In this document: piece by piece, positions 31,854-39,736 of the stretch | Layout of the letters: each line of letters opens with the position of its first letter | Position numbering within the stretch: position 1 is the first letter of the stretch | NCBI GenBank assembly: GCA_023453795.1 | Contig: JAEXSP010000007.1 | Location: 186,001 to 250,000, forward strand | Reading direction: 5' to 3' | DNA: 64,000 bases | Source of the DNA: Bacillota bacterium | Lineage (GTDB): Bacteria; Bacillota; Clostridia; Acetivibrionales; JAEXSP01 | Notes under the pieces: model-generated | Seen by the model: the letters and a program-made list of their open reading frames with translations, nothing else | Database searches by the model: none | What the model was told of the DNA's origin: nothing | Program-made: the position numbers and the translations under genes

Positions 31854-33793
31854 TGGCAACAATTAGAACAGCAATTCAAATCCAAGATGGAATGTCACCT
31901 GCTTTCAGGGCAATGAATAATGCAATGAATATTGTGATCAACAGCTTTGAATCACTTCAAAGTGCTTCAGGTCATGCGGTTGATACCAGGTCAATTCAGA
32001 CTGCAAGACAAGAACTTGCAAGGGCAGAAACAGCTTTCAATGGGGTTGAACAGCAGATCAGGGAAGCAAATCAAGCACAAAATGAATTCAACAACAGTGT
32101 CAGGAATGGCGGTGGTGCTTCAGATGCGTTGCTTGGCAAACTTAAAAGTCTTGCAACTGGAATTGGAATTGCATTCGGTGTTGACAAGGTCATCAAACTT
32201 GCAGACAGCATGACTTCAACAAAAGCAAAACTTGATCTGATCAATGATGGACTTCAGACCACTGAAGAACTTCAGAATATGATTGTGGCATCAGCTAACA
32301 GATCAAGGGCATCATATCAGTCAACTGCTGATGTTGTTGGAAAGCTGGGAATCCTTGCAGGAAGGTCTTTCAAAAGCAATGAAGAAATGGTTGCTTTCAC
32401 TGAACTGATGAATAAAAACTTTGTCATTGGTGGTGCAAGCATTCAGGAACAAACTTCTGCAATGTACCAGTTGACACAAGCAATGGCAGCAGGAAAACTT
32501 CAGGGTGATGAATTCAGATCAATCATGGAAAATGCACCACTACTTGCACAAGCAATTGCAGACTACATGGGGAAACCAATGGGTGCAATGAAACAGTTGT
32601 CTGCTGATGGTGCAATCACTGCTGACATCATCAAGGCTGCAATGTTCAAAGCATCAGATCAGGTCAATGAAAGATTTGCGAAAATGCCAATGACATTTGC
32701 ACAGGTTGGGACAATACTTGGAAACACACTTCTTCAGGCATTTCAACCAGTGATTCAAGGGATCGGACTTGCTGCACAGTGGATTTATGATAATTGGTCA
32801 ACACTTGCACCAATTTTCCTGGGTCTTGCTGCTGCGGTTGGTGTTTATGCTGCTGCAATGGGGATTTCCAATGCAGTAACCTGGTTGGGGATTGCTGCAA
32901 ATAGGGCATTAATGATAACTATGCTTCAAAATCCAATTGGATGGATCGCACTTTTAATTGGTGTATTGATCGGATTCATTTATAAATGGGTTCAATCTGT
33001 TGGTGGTCTGAAGGTTGCATGGATGATCTGCATGAATGCAATCCTGACTGCTTGGGATTGGGTGAAGATCGGATTCTTTACTGGAATTTATTTTGTCCTT
33101 GATTTGTGGGACAAATTGAAGATGGGCATGATGTCTGCTGGGGTTGCAATTGCAAACTTCATGGGTGACATGAAAGCAAGTGTCTTGATGATCCTTCAGA
33201 ACATGGTCAATGGTGCAATCGACATCATCAATGGTTTCATTGGAATTCTGAACAAAATCCCAGGTGTCAACATTGGTTTGATCAGTCAAGTGACTTTTGG
33301 AACTGATGCAAAGCTGAAGAATGAAGCTGAAAAGCAAGCAAGAAATGCTGGACTTGATGCATATAAAAGTGAAATCAGTGCTGGCATGGCAGACAGGGAT
33401 GCAAAATTGCAGCAAATGCAAGCTGATGCAAGGGATGCAACTGCCAAAAGACAAACAGAAATTGATGCTGCAAAGATCGCTGCTAAAAATAAAGCAGCGG
33501 AAGACAACAAAGGCTTTGACTGGAATGCTTTGGAAAATAGTTCTGCAAACACTGCTGCGAACACTGCAAAGATGTCTGATTCAATGGACATGGCAACTGA
33601 TAGTCTTGAATACATGCGTGATGTTGCAGAACAAGAAGTTATCAACAAGTTCACAACTGCTGAAATCACTATGAATCTGAATAATACTTTTGGGGATGTT
33701 CGTGAAACAGTTGACTTAGATGGTGTGGTGACATACCTGGAAGACAAGTTCCGTGAAGCATTGGAAACATCTGCTGAAGGTATTCATGAATAA
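31853..33793 (+). CDS. phage tail tape-measure protein
   Basis: A 646-residue tape-measure protein. The N-terminal half (about residues 60-270) shows the standard TMP module (ALLGKLKSLATGIGIAFGVDKVIKLAD...). A hydrophobic central part with several membrane-like helices (about residues 300-440) follows, then a lysine/glutamate-rich coiled C-terminus. TMPs fix tail length and pass with DNA into the host. It is complete, yet no tail-tube, sheath or baseplate genes accompany it. GGGGCGGGA precedes the ATG. Confidence 0.9.
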   Translation: MATIRTAIQIQDGMSPAFRAMNNAMNIVINSFESLQSASGHAVDTRSIQTARQELARAETAFNGVEQQIREANQAQNEFNNSVRNGGGASDALLGKLKSLATGIGIAFGVDKVIKLADSMTSTKAKLDLINDGLQTTEELQNMIVASANRSRASYQSTADVVGKLGILAGRSFKSNEEMVAFTELMNKNFVIGGASIQEQTSAMYQLTQAMAAGKLQGDEFRSIMENAPLLAQAIADYMGKPMGAMKQLSADGAITADIIKAAMFKASDQVNERFAKMPMTFAQVGTILGNTLLQAFQPVIQGIGLAAQWIYDNWSTLAPIFLGLAAAVGVYAAAMGISNAVTWLGIAANRALMITMLQNPIGWIALLIGVLIGFIYKWVQSVGGLKVAWMICMNAILTAWDWVKIGFFTGIYFVLDLWDKLKMGMMSAGVAIANFMGDMKASVLMILQNMVNGAIDIINGFIGILNKIPGVNIGLISQVTFGTDAKLKNEAEKQARNAGLDAYKSEISAGMADRDAKLQQMQADARDATAKRQTEIDAAKIAAKNKAAEDNKGFDWNALENSSANTAANTAKMSDSMDMATDSLEYMRDVAEQEVINKFTTAEITMNLNNTFGDVRETVDLDGVVTYLEDKFREALETSAEGIHE

Positions 33794-33807
33794 AATAATG
33801 TAGCTTT

Positions 33808-33840
33808 GACCCTTGGACTTCGGTTCAGGGGTCTTTTTTT
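33808..33840 (+). terminator. intrinsic terminator after the tape-measure gene
   Basis: GACCCTTGGAC-TTCG-GTTCAGGGGTC followed by seven T. Confidence 0.88.
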
Positions 33841-33845
33841 ATTGC

Positions 33846-33864
33846 TTATATGACGATTATATGA
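33846..33864 (+). promoter_or_regulatory. TTATATGA paired box 2
   Basis: TTATATGA at 33846 and 33857, 11 bp apart, just after the terminator. Confidence 0.5.
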
Positions 33865-33997
33865 AGCTGCTTTTCTTAACATAATGAATTTATAGAATGG
33901 GTTACTAAAATATGGTATAATATTTTGAAAAGTTAATATCAAAACAATGATGATATATTGAATGAGTGTGTTTGTATAGCTTATCCAATAAAGAAGG

Positions 33998-34016
33998 TTA
34001 TATGACCTTTATATGA
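33998..34016 (+). promoter_or_regulatory. TTATATGA paired box 3
   Basis: TTATATGA at 33998 and 34009, again 11 bp apart, followed by GAGGTCTGAAG, nearly as box 1 (GAGTTCTGAAG). It lies about 35 bp before the P-loop-like gene. Confidence 0.55.
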
Positions 34017-34049
34017 GGTCTGAAGTCTATTGAAAGGGGGTTGGGATAA

Positions 34050-34598
34050 ATGAATGGGAAAGAACAAGCTATTGAGAAGATTACAGAATTTATTCAAAGT
34101 GATGAAAAAGTAATTCTTATAACAGGTACTCACCAGTACAAAAAACATAAATTGGTCATGGCACTGTTAAACAAGTATTATAAGAATGCCAAAATCTTAT
34201 TTAGAGTTAATGGGATGGAAAACATAACAAATGATGAATTTGCTGGATTTGCAGGTGTGAAGAAAACTCCAAAATCAGGTGAAAGGATTAAAGTCAGCAA
34301 TAACTATTATACTTTTGATAGTCTTAATAAAACAACATGGAACAGATCAGGGAATAAATTCGATTTTGTTATTCTTTATCCACTTGATTCAGCCATGCGT
34401 GGGGATATTAATACAGTTATTGAGGACTTAATAAATAATAAAGCTGCTGGAAAGCTGTTTTTAATTTCTTGGACAGATAATAAAAGTTACGATTATACTA
34501 CAATTTCAAAATATTTTGATAGGCATGTTATATATGATGCAGAGGAAGAAGAACCAGCATATCACCAAAGGATGCTTGATATAATTAATCGAAAATAG
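34050..34598 (+). CDS. P-loop-like protein of unknown function
   Basis: A 182-residue protein with a degenerate Walker A-like ITGTHQYKKHKL near residue 24 and Walker B-like FDFVILYPLD near residue 105, so it may be a nucleotide-binding or former NTPase domain. Unknown family. AAAGGGGGTTGGG precedes the ATG. It is preceded by a TTATATGA box and may be a cargo gene of the element. Confidence 0.6.
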   Translation: MNGKEQAIEKITEFIQSDEKVILITGTHQYKKHKLVMALLNKYYKNAKILFRVNGMENITNDEFAGFAGVKKTPKSGERIKVSNNYYTFDSLNKTTWNRSGNKFDFVILYPLDSAMRGDINTVIEDLINNKAAGKLFLISWTDNKSYDYTTISKYFDRHVIYDAEEEEPAYHQRMLDIINRK

Positions 34599-34632
34599 AT
34601 GAAGTTTAAAAATATATTGGAGATTAGCAGAT

Positions 34633-34956
34633 ATGGAAATCAAGATTGATGAAAAACAGATTGCAGAAGCAATAATTAATGAGTTGAAAAAGCACAATTT
34701 AATTGGAGAAAAGCAAAATGTGACGGTTGTATATAATGCGGAATCAAAGGATGTACTTTATACTGTTTCTGAAGTTGCTGCTTTACTAAAATCAAATGTG
34801 GACTATGTTCACAAGCTGCGGAAAGCAGGACTGCTTCCTTTCCTGAAGATTGGATCATATAAAGTCAGGAAGTCATCACTGGATGCTTTCCTGGAAAGGT
34901 TTGAAGGTTATGATATTTCAAACCCTTATGAAATTAAAAAGTTGGATAATGAATGA
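34633..34956 (+). CDS. HTH_17-type DNA-binding protein
   Basis: A 107-residue protein whose C-terminal half is a MerR/HTH_17-like domain (YTVSEVAALLKSNVDYVHKLRKAGLLPFLKIGSYKVRKSSLDAFLERF), preceded by an acidic helix. Likely a regulator or accessory excisionase. It lies 34 bp after the P-loop-like gene, so the two form a unit, and is followed by a bidirectional terminator. Confidence 0.72.
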   Translation: MEIKIDEKQIAEAIINELKKHNLIGEKQNVTVVYNAESKDVLYTVSEVAALLKSNVDYVHKLRKAGLLPFLKIGSYKVRKSSLDAFLERFEGYDISNPYEIKKLDNE

Positions 34957-34987
34957 AAAAGCACCTGGACAATTCCAAGTGCTTTTT
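34956..34987. terminator. bidirectional terminator
   Basis: AAAAAGCACCTGGA / TCCAAGTGCTTTTT with one mismatch, between convergent genes. Confidence 0.8.
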
Positions 34988-34988
34988 C

Positions 34989-35204
34989 CTATTCTTCAGT
35001 TGGATCAGGGATATATTCCATTATGTCACCAGGTTGGCATGTCATAGCTTTGCATATCTTATCAACCACTTCCAGGGAAACAACCTTGTTTGCAGCTACC
35101 TTTGCCATAGTTGCAGATGATATTCCAGTTAAAGACTGAAGCTGACCTTTGGACATTTCCTTTCTGTTCATCAAATCAATTAGCTTATAAAATTTAATAG
35201 ACAA
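34989..35204 (-). CDS. XRE/HTH_26-type repressor-like protein
   Basis: A 71-residue HTH protein (MSIKFYKLIDLMNRKEMSKGQLQSLTGISSATMAKV), a single Cro/CI domain. TTG start with AAAGGATGTG upstream. It is divergent from the Cro-like gene at 35396, with strong promoters between, so it forms a second switch-like region at the right end. Confidence 0.78.
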   Translation of the reverse strand: MSIKFYKLIDLMNRKEMSKGQLQSLTGISSATMAKVAANKVVSLEVVDKICKAMTCQPGDIMEYIPDPTEE

Positions 35205-35257
35205 ACAATCACATCCTTTCTTTCAAAGTGTATTATACACAAAATATTTTATAAAGT

Positions 35258-35345
35258 AAAGAAATATTTAAATAATAAAAGAATACTGTTGACATATTAA
35301 ATATGTTGTCGTAAAATGTATTTAGTAGGACAAAGAAATATTTAA
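35258..35345. repeat. AAAGAAATATTTAA pair
   Basis: Identical 14-mers at 35258-35271 and 35332-35345 flank the promoter region and may bind one of the two regulators. Confidence 0.5.
35289..35317 (+). promoter_or_regulatory. strong promoter with internal operator
   Basis: TTGACA (35289-35294), 17-bp spacer, TAAAAT (35312-35317). The palindrome ACATATTAAATATGT (35292-35306) lies in the spacer, so repressor binding would block RNA polymerase. Confidence 0.75.
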
Positions 35346-35395
35346 CAAACTAAAGATTGATACTGATCATTCCAAATGTGAAAGGGGAAGTCAAG

Positions 35396-35620
35396 ATGAT
35401 GATATTTAACCATGAAAAGCTGGAAGCAAGAATCAATGAAATGTATGGTGACATGGAAGCCTTTGGGAAACTCATGGGGATGACCAAGCAGAAGATCAAT
35501 TCCAGGCTGAAATGTGAAACTGAATTTACACTGGGTGAAATTGAAAAAGCAGTTGATCTGCTGCAAATAAGACCTGAAGAAATACAGTCCATGTTCTTTG
35601 AAGCTAAAGTCATAAGATAA
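35396..35620 (+). CDS. Cro-like small phage regulator (DUF739-like)
   Basis: A 74-residue protein: MMIFNHEKLEARINEMYGDMEAF... then NSRLKCETEFTLGEIEKAVDLLQI, close to the DUF739/Cro-type family that binds phage switch operators. AAAGGGGAAGTC precedes ATG 35396. It faces the HTH_26 repressor. Confidence 0.75.
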   Translation: MMIFNHEKLEARINEMYGDMEAFGKLMGMTKQKINSRLKCETEFTLGEIEKAVDLLQIRPEEIQSMFFEAKVIR

Positions 35621-35728
35621 AAGTTCAGTTGAAAGGATGATCTTGATTGGATCATCCTTTTGTTATATCATGGTATAGTGAAATGCTTGATGTGACACGA
35701 ATGACATGTGGATTGATCTGTGAAAATG

Positions 35729-35745
35729 TGATACAAAAATGATAC
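35729..35745. repeat. right arm-type repeats
   Basis: TGATAC at 35729-35734 and 35740-35745, 11 bp apart, as at the left end. About 100 bp inside attR. Confidence 0.6.
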
Positions 35746-35797
35746 ACATATTTTCTGAAGCCTGAAAAAATGATTGATTTTATAGACATCAATGACT

Positions 35798-35816
35798 TGA
35801 AATGCAGTAAAATCAA
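35798..35816 (+). repeat. TGAAAnGCAGTAAAATCAA repeat, copy 2
   Basis: 18 of 19 bases match the copy in the origin region at 26403. Confidence 0.6.
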
Positions 35817-35848
35817 CGTGTGATTATATAAATAAAATCAAAATTACA

Positions 35849-35859
35849 GAGTGGGAATA
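35849..35859 (+). repeat. attR: 11-bp duplication
   Basis: GAGTGGGAATA, followed here by A (GAATAA), so the native guaA stop was probably TAA. Confidence 0.9.
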
Positions 35860-35868
35860 AAGGGAATC

Positions 35869-35913
35869 AAACCCCGAAAGTCTTGAAAATTCAAGATTTT
35901 AGGGGTTGTTTTT
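35869..35913 (+). terminator. probable original guaA terminator
   Basis: AACCCC...TCTTGA-AAAT-TCAAGA...GGGGTT followed by TTTTT. It directly follows attR, where the guaA 3' end would have led before integration. Confidence 0.8.
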
Positions 35914-35977
35914 ATGTTGGATTAATCATTTTTATTAACTTGTAAAAGTCTTGTCTCGATCAAAACAAGGAGAAACT

Positions 35978-36361
35978 ATGGGACTTCAAAGAGTAGCAAA
36001 TGGTTTTTTGAGCAATGGGGTAGTTGGCAAATGGAACCAGTATTGCGGAGTTAAATGTATTTTATACAAGAATGTATTTTATTTACTAGAAGGAGACCAA
36101 GCAGATGGATATTGCATACACACGATATCAACCAGAGTCATGGATGCTGCTGGTTTAGAAGTTTGCGAAGCAGCTGTTAAACTGTACATAGAGAATATTG
36201 CTATTTCACTTTTTTATTTAGACGATGGCAGTGGTTATAAGGAGTATAATCCAGAGGATTTTCCACCATTAGGGGAAAAGGATAAATTATTATCCGATGA
36301 AATATATAAATATATTGAAAGAGAATTAAAGGGGATAAGGATAAACAGGAAAGGTGTCTAG
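35978..36361 (+). CDS. unrecognised accessory protein
   Basis: A 127-residue protein of unknown family, mixed alpha/beta, with GLQRVANGFLSNG near the start. ATG 35978 follows AAGGAGAAACT. It is 27 bp before another small unknown gene; the pair lies just outside the element and might be immunity or other accessory genes. Confidence 0.6.
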   Translation: MGLQRVANGFLSNGVVGKWNQYCGVKCILYKNVFYLLEGDQADGYCIHTISTRVMDAAGLEVCEAAVKLYIENIAISLFYLDDGSGYKEYNPEDFPPLGEKDKLLSDEIYKYIERELKGIRINRKGV

Positions 36362-36388
36362 CATTTAAGAGATAGGCCAGGAGGGAAT

Positions 36389-36724
36389 ATGAATGGCTTT
36401 TTTGTTGGAAATTGGCAACATGCAATGCCCGCTAGAGCAAAAGATAGCAATGGAAGGACTGATATTATTGTAAGATTATGTTTTGGACCATTGGAAACTG
36501 AAATTTATGGAATTTCAGACAATGGTAAATTTTTTTATGAGTACCACCAGATAGAAGGGGTTCAGGCGGGTACTAGAGATTTTGAATATATCAGCGGCAC
36601 ATTATTTTTTAAAGAATTAGATTATGAAATAGCATTAAGTCAAAAAAATAATGATCTGAATCGTAGAGATGCATTAGAACTTATTAAACAAGAATTAATA
36701 ATAAAGTATGGACATGACAGTTAA
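36389..36724 (+). CDS. unrecognised accessory protein
   Basis: A 111-residue protein of unknown family, beta-rich then helical. GGAGGG precedes ATG. It is downstream of the 35978-36361 gene in the same unit. Confidence 0.55.
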   Translation: MNGFFVGNWQHAMPARAKDSNGRTDIIVRLCFGPLETEIYGISDNGKFFYEYHQIEGVQAGTRDFEYISGTLFFKELDYEIALSQKNNDLNRRDALELIKQELIIKYGHDS

Positions 36725-36793
36725 TTCACCTAATGTCTGACTCTATTTTTTGCGAGACAAAAACAATGAAAGGAAAATTGTAAAGGGATAGAT

Positions 36794-38257
36794 ATGCTAT
36801 TAAAAAAACACTTAGAAATGATTAGTGGGATATTAATATTCTTTTTATCAATTATGTTTTTTGCGGGCTGCAGTTCAAAAAAGTCCTCAGAAAGCAGTTC
36901 GATTTCCTTTGAGCAAGATAAACAATTGGAAACTTCAAAAATCATACCAATTCCTAATATCTCTGATGTAGAAACCAAATTAAAAGCTTTGGGCATTTTA
37001 GAAGAAAATGACCTGAATGAAGATGGGTACATCAGCGTTAAGGATGCCTTTGAGATATTACATCGTTTTTCAGCAGGGTATGACTACTATTATTATCCTG
37101 AATATGGGTCTGATTATTTGCAAGAATGGTATAATAGTGATATTTCAGATGAAACGAGCAAATTGGATGATATTAATGACAGGGTGAAAATCACACTTAT
37201 GTATTTGAGTCAAGAGTCTGTTATTCGTATTGAAGAAATTTCATCGATTAATTTGGAAAAAGAATTAAGCCGCTATCAGGCATTAATGTATATAACTAGG
37301 ATGCTGGGAAATACATATGAGTGTGCTCAAATAAAAGAAGAACCTTCATTTACAAGTAGAAATCAAACTCTTAATGTAGCTGTGAAAAAGGGACTTGTAA
37401 GCAATGATAAAAATGCCATTTCTGATGAAAATATTTCCAAAACCGAATTTTTTAAACTCATATATAGAGCACTTTATGTGACAAATACCCGTGGCGGAGC
37501 TGGCGGTATAAATGATTTTAAGTACATTTCGATTTTTTCTGAAGAAAACAAGCAAATAGATTTAAAAGATGAGGAAGAAGCCTATAACCTGGCACTTGAA
37601 AATAAAGAAAAGGTGGAAATAAAAGCTTTTTTAAAAAATGATTTATCACTGTCTTGGACGCTTCCCTCCAAGATTGCCAAACTAGAATGTTGTGAAGTTT
37701 GTGTAGTCACTGAGAATGGGAAAGAGGAGATGCAATGGAGCTCGATTGAAACGAATTTTCATCAATTGACTGCTGAAGGTGTAATAGGACTCCTCTTTCA
37801 AGTTTACCCCGAAAAGGTAAAATATATTAGAGTAATTTATAAAGAGGAAAAACCAAAAATAAAATTCTACTATATAGATATTACTTTGCCTGACATAACA
37901 ATTACTAAAAAAGGAGAACCATTAGAATTATTGACTTTACGTGAAATTATTAATGATAACTATGATACATTTTTAAAGTTGGGCGGGGACAGTCGGTTTA
38001 AAAAAGGAGCTCATTATTTTGTAACCCAATATGAAAACGACAAATACAGAAATCAAGATAATCAAGATATTGAAAGATACTTTTTTGAATCCAAAAAGGA
38101 TACTAAGGAGTATAATATTGAAAGCTTGTTTAGTAATCTAGGTGGAGGATCTCGCTCGTTTGTAAAGCTTCAGGAATATACTGTTAATAAGCAAGGAAAT
38201 GACTTTATAATCACATATACTCCTGAACCTGAAACCCCTTTTAAAGTTATTAAATAG
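36794..38257 (+). CDS. lipoprotein with SLH-like repeats
   Basis: A 487-residue secreted lipoprotein. The signal peptide ends in a lipobox FAGC (residues 22-25). Three degenerate S-layer-homology-like repeats follow (about residues 55-95, 130-180 and 195-235), the first with an EF-hand-like DLNEDGYISVKD loop, then a beta-rich C-terminal half of unknown fold. The ribosome binding site is AAAGGGA. It is probably anchored in the membrane and exposed toward the wall. Confidence 0.75.
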   Translation: MLLKKHLEMISGILIFFLSIMFFAGCSSKKSSESSSISFEQDKQLETSKIIPIPNISDVETKLKALGILEENDLNEDGYISVKDAFEILHRFSAGYDYYYYPEYGSDYLQEWYNSDISDETSKLDDINDRVKITLMYLSQESVIRIEEISSINLEKELSRYQALMYITRMLGNTYECAQIKEEPSFTSRNQTLNVAVKKGLVSNDKNAISDENISKTEFFKLIYRALYVTNTRGGAGGINDFKYISIFSEENKQIDLKDEEEAYNLALENKEKVEIKAFLKNDLSLSWTLPSKIAKLECCEVCVVTENGKEEMQWSSIETNFHQLTAEGVIGLLFQVYPEKVKYIRVIYKEEKPKIKFYYIDITLPDITITKKGEPLELLTLREIINDNYDTFLKLGGDSRFKKGAHYFVTQYENDKYRNQDNQDIERYFFESKKDTKEYNIESLFSNLGGGSRSFVKLQEYTVNKQGNDFIITYTPEPETPFKVIK

Positions 38258-38340
38258 ATAGTCTTATTTTAATGGGTTTGGGTAATAGCGACACAAGTTC
38301 CGTTTTATGGATGACTTTTTAAATAAATCATATCCACTAA

Positions 38341-38600
38341 CTATTGCCCATTTTCATACATAGGGTGGTCGTAATTATCTATAAAAAAGTTTTTAACAAT
38401 GTGTGATTTTTCAAATCCGCATTTCTCGTAGAAATGAAGTATCATAGGCAATCGCCTGTTCCAACATATAACTCGTTACCAGATTCTTTGTAGTAATCAG
38501 CAATAAATGAGATTAGATGTTGTCCATATCCTTTCCGTTTATATTCAGGAACGGTAACAATATTCTTGATTTCATAAACGCCGGATTGCTCTTGTATAAG
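38341..38600 (-). pseudogene. GNAT acetyltransferase remnant
   Basis: The minus strand encodes the end of a GNAT (EIKNIVTVPEYKRKGYGQHLISFI...YVGTGD, then after a frameshift ILHFYEKCGFEKSHIVKNFF...NYDHPMYENGQ). It lacks the N-terminal half and is broken by a one-base frameshift near 38455. Real GNATs of this type read VGTGxxPxxxxFYExCGFxxS. It is a decayed gene. Confidence 0.8.
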
Positions 38601-38721
38601 AAGAAATATGTTATACTGAAAACAATTATTAACGGAATAGGATTTTAAACTGGAGATTGTTAAGTAGATTCATTTTTTGTTGGGTTATACTAATATCATT
38701 TTTTGGAAGGAAATAAAGGCT

Positions 38722-39588
38722 GTGTTTAAAATATTTGAAAAAAAGAAGCAAGGAAAAGCTAGTATCAAGCCGCTTTTTCAAAAAGACGAAACGGAAATGA
38801 GAGAATTTATTGATAAGCTTTCTGCCGACTATGTATTAGAAGAGACAGAAATAGATGCATTATTGGCAAGAGACGCAAATATTTCAGGGTTAAGAGAAGT
38901 TTATGCTTTGATACATGCATATGCTGTTGATGGCAGACTATATAATGAAAATATGTTATTACAGTCGTGCAGTGTGACAAATGACGAAGCAGTTGAAATT
39001 AAAAATAAGCTTTGTAAAAATACGATTGTAAAACTAAAAATAAGACGGGCTAAACACAAAGTAATAAGAGAAAAATGCTTATTAGTAGATGTTTTAGATA
39101 CAAAATCGCAAAATGACCAGCTAGAAACGATATTGTTTGATTTGATAAAAGGGAAAACAATAGAAGATGACAAATTAGGCACTTTGCTTTTTAATGTAGA
39201 TACCAATAACTATGAGGGTAAAATTTATTGGTGCGGCGACAACTGTTCGCTAAATGTTGCTTATCGAGATGAGGAGTTCTTAATAACAAATTTGGAAACA
39301 GTTTATTATCTGGTTGAAAATCAAAAGAAAATAAAAGAAGATCTGATCAAAAAGATTTATGAATTTAACTTTGTAGAATATATTTATGGGAAAATAGATA
39401 AAAAATCACTCATAGAAGATATTCAAGTTACAAAAATATCTTCTTTTAAACAAGAGGATTATTATTACGACCTTGAAATGGAAGCCGAAAATATACTTCC
39501 GGGCATGATAATACAAATTGACGGCAGCTTGGAGAAGTTCTATGAAATTGAGATAATTGATCCGGAAACAGGAACTAATTTTGAATAA
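38722..39588 (+). CDS. unrecognised protein, C-terminal part possibly DUF2262-like
   Basis: A 288-residue protein. GTG 38722 follows GGAAGGAAATAAAG; an upstream TTG is less likely. N-terminal helical part, then a region (about residues 150-230, GTLLFNVDTNNYEGKIYWCGDNCSLNVAY) reminiscent of DUF2262. The end is beta-rich. It lies before the helicase, so the two might form a unit although the spacing is 148 bp. Confidence 0.6.
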   Translation: MFKIFEKKKQGKASIKPLFQKDETEMREFIDKLSADYVLEETEIDALLARDANISGLREVYALIHAYAVDGRLYNENMLLQSCSVTNDEAVEIKNKLCKNTIVKLKIRRAKHKVIREKCLLVDVLDTKSQNDQLETILFDLIKGKTIEDDKLGTLLFNVDTNNYEGKIYWCGDNCSLNVAYRDEEFLITNLETVYYLVENQKKIKEDLIKKIYEFNFVEYIYGKIDKKSLIEDIQVTKISSFKQEDYYYDLEMEAENILPGMIIQIDGSLEKFYEIEIIDPETGTNFE

Positions 39589-39736
39589 ACACAGGAGTTA
39601 AAAAATGAAAGGAAAATTGCGAATATGATGAACATTTTGTTGAAATAACACATAGTAACACCTATAATAAACTTCTAGGAATTGAGAGTTAAAACAGTTT
39701 GCTTTATTCAATTAGCATAGATGTGCAGGAGAGATT

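Larger units (their letters stand above)
21727..35859. mobile_element. integrated 14.1-kb phage-derived element at guaA (satellite-like)
   Basis: The unit is bounded by GAGTGGGAATA repeats and carries an integrase next to attL. It has the following: leftward int and XRE repressor; rightward HTH genes, primase-helicase, an ori-like stretch, unknown small genes, small terminase, a sigma-like factor, large terminase, tape-measure protein, a P-loop-like gene; and a second repressor/Cro pair near attR. No portal, capsid, protease, tail tube, baseplate or lysis gene is recognised. This is consistent with a phage satellite (compare PICI islands) or a decayed prophage. The guaA 3' end is an established integration site for islands. 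Confidence 0.88.

Noticed and set aside
39621..39692. 23-codon frame with plausible protein wording before the helicase
   Set aside because: No start in frame; probably a gene remnant, too short to assign.
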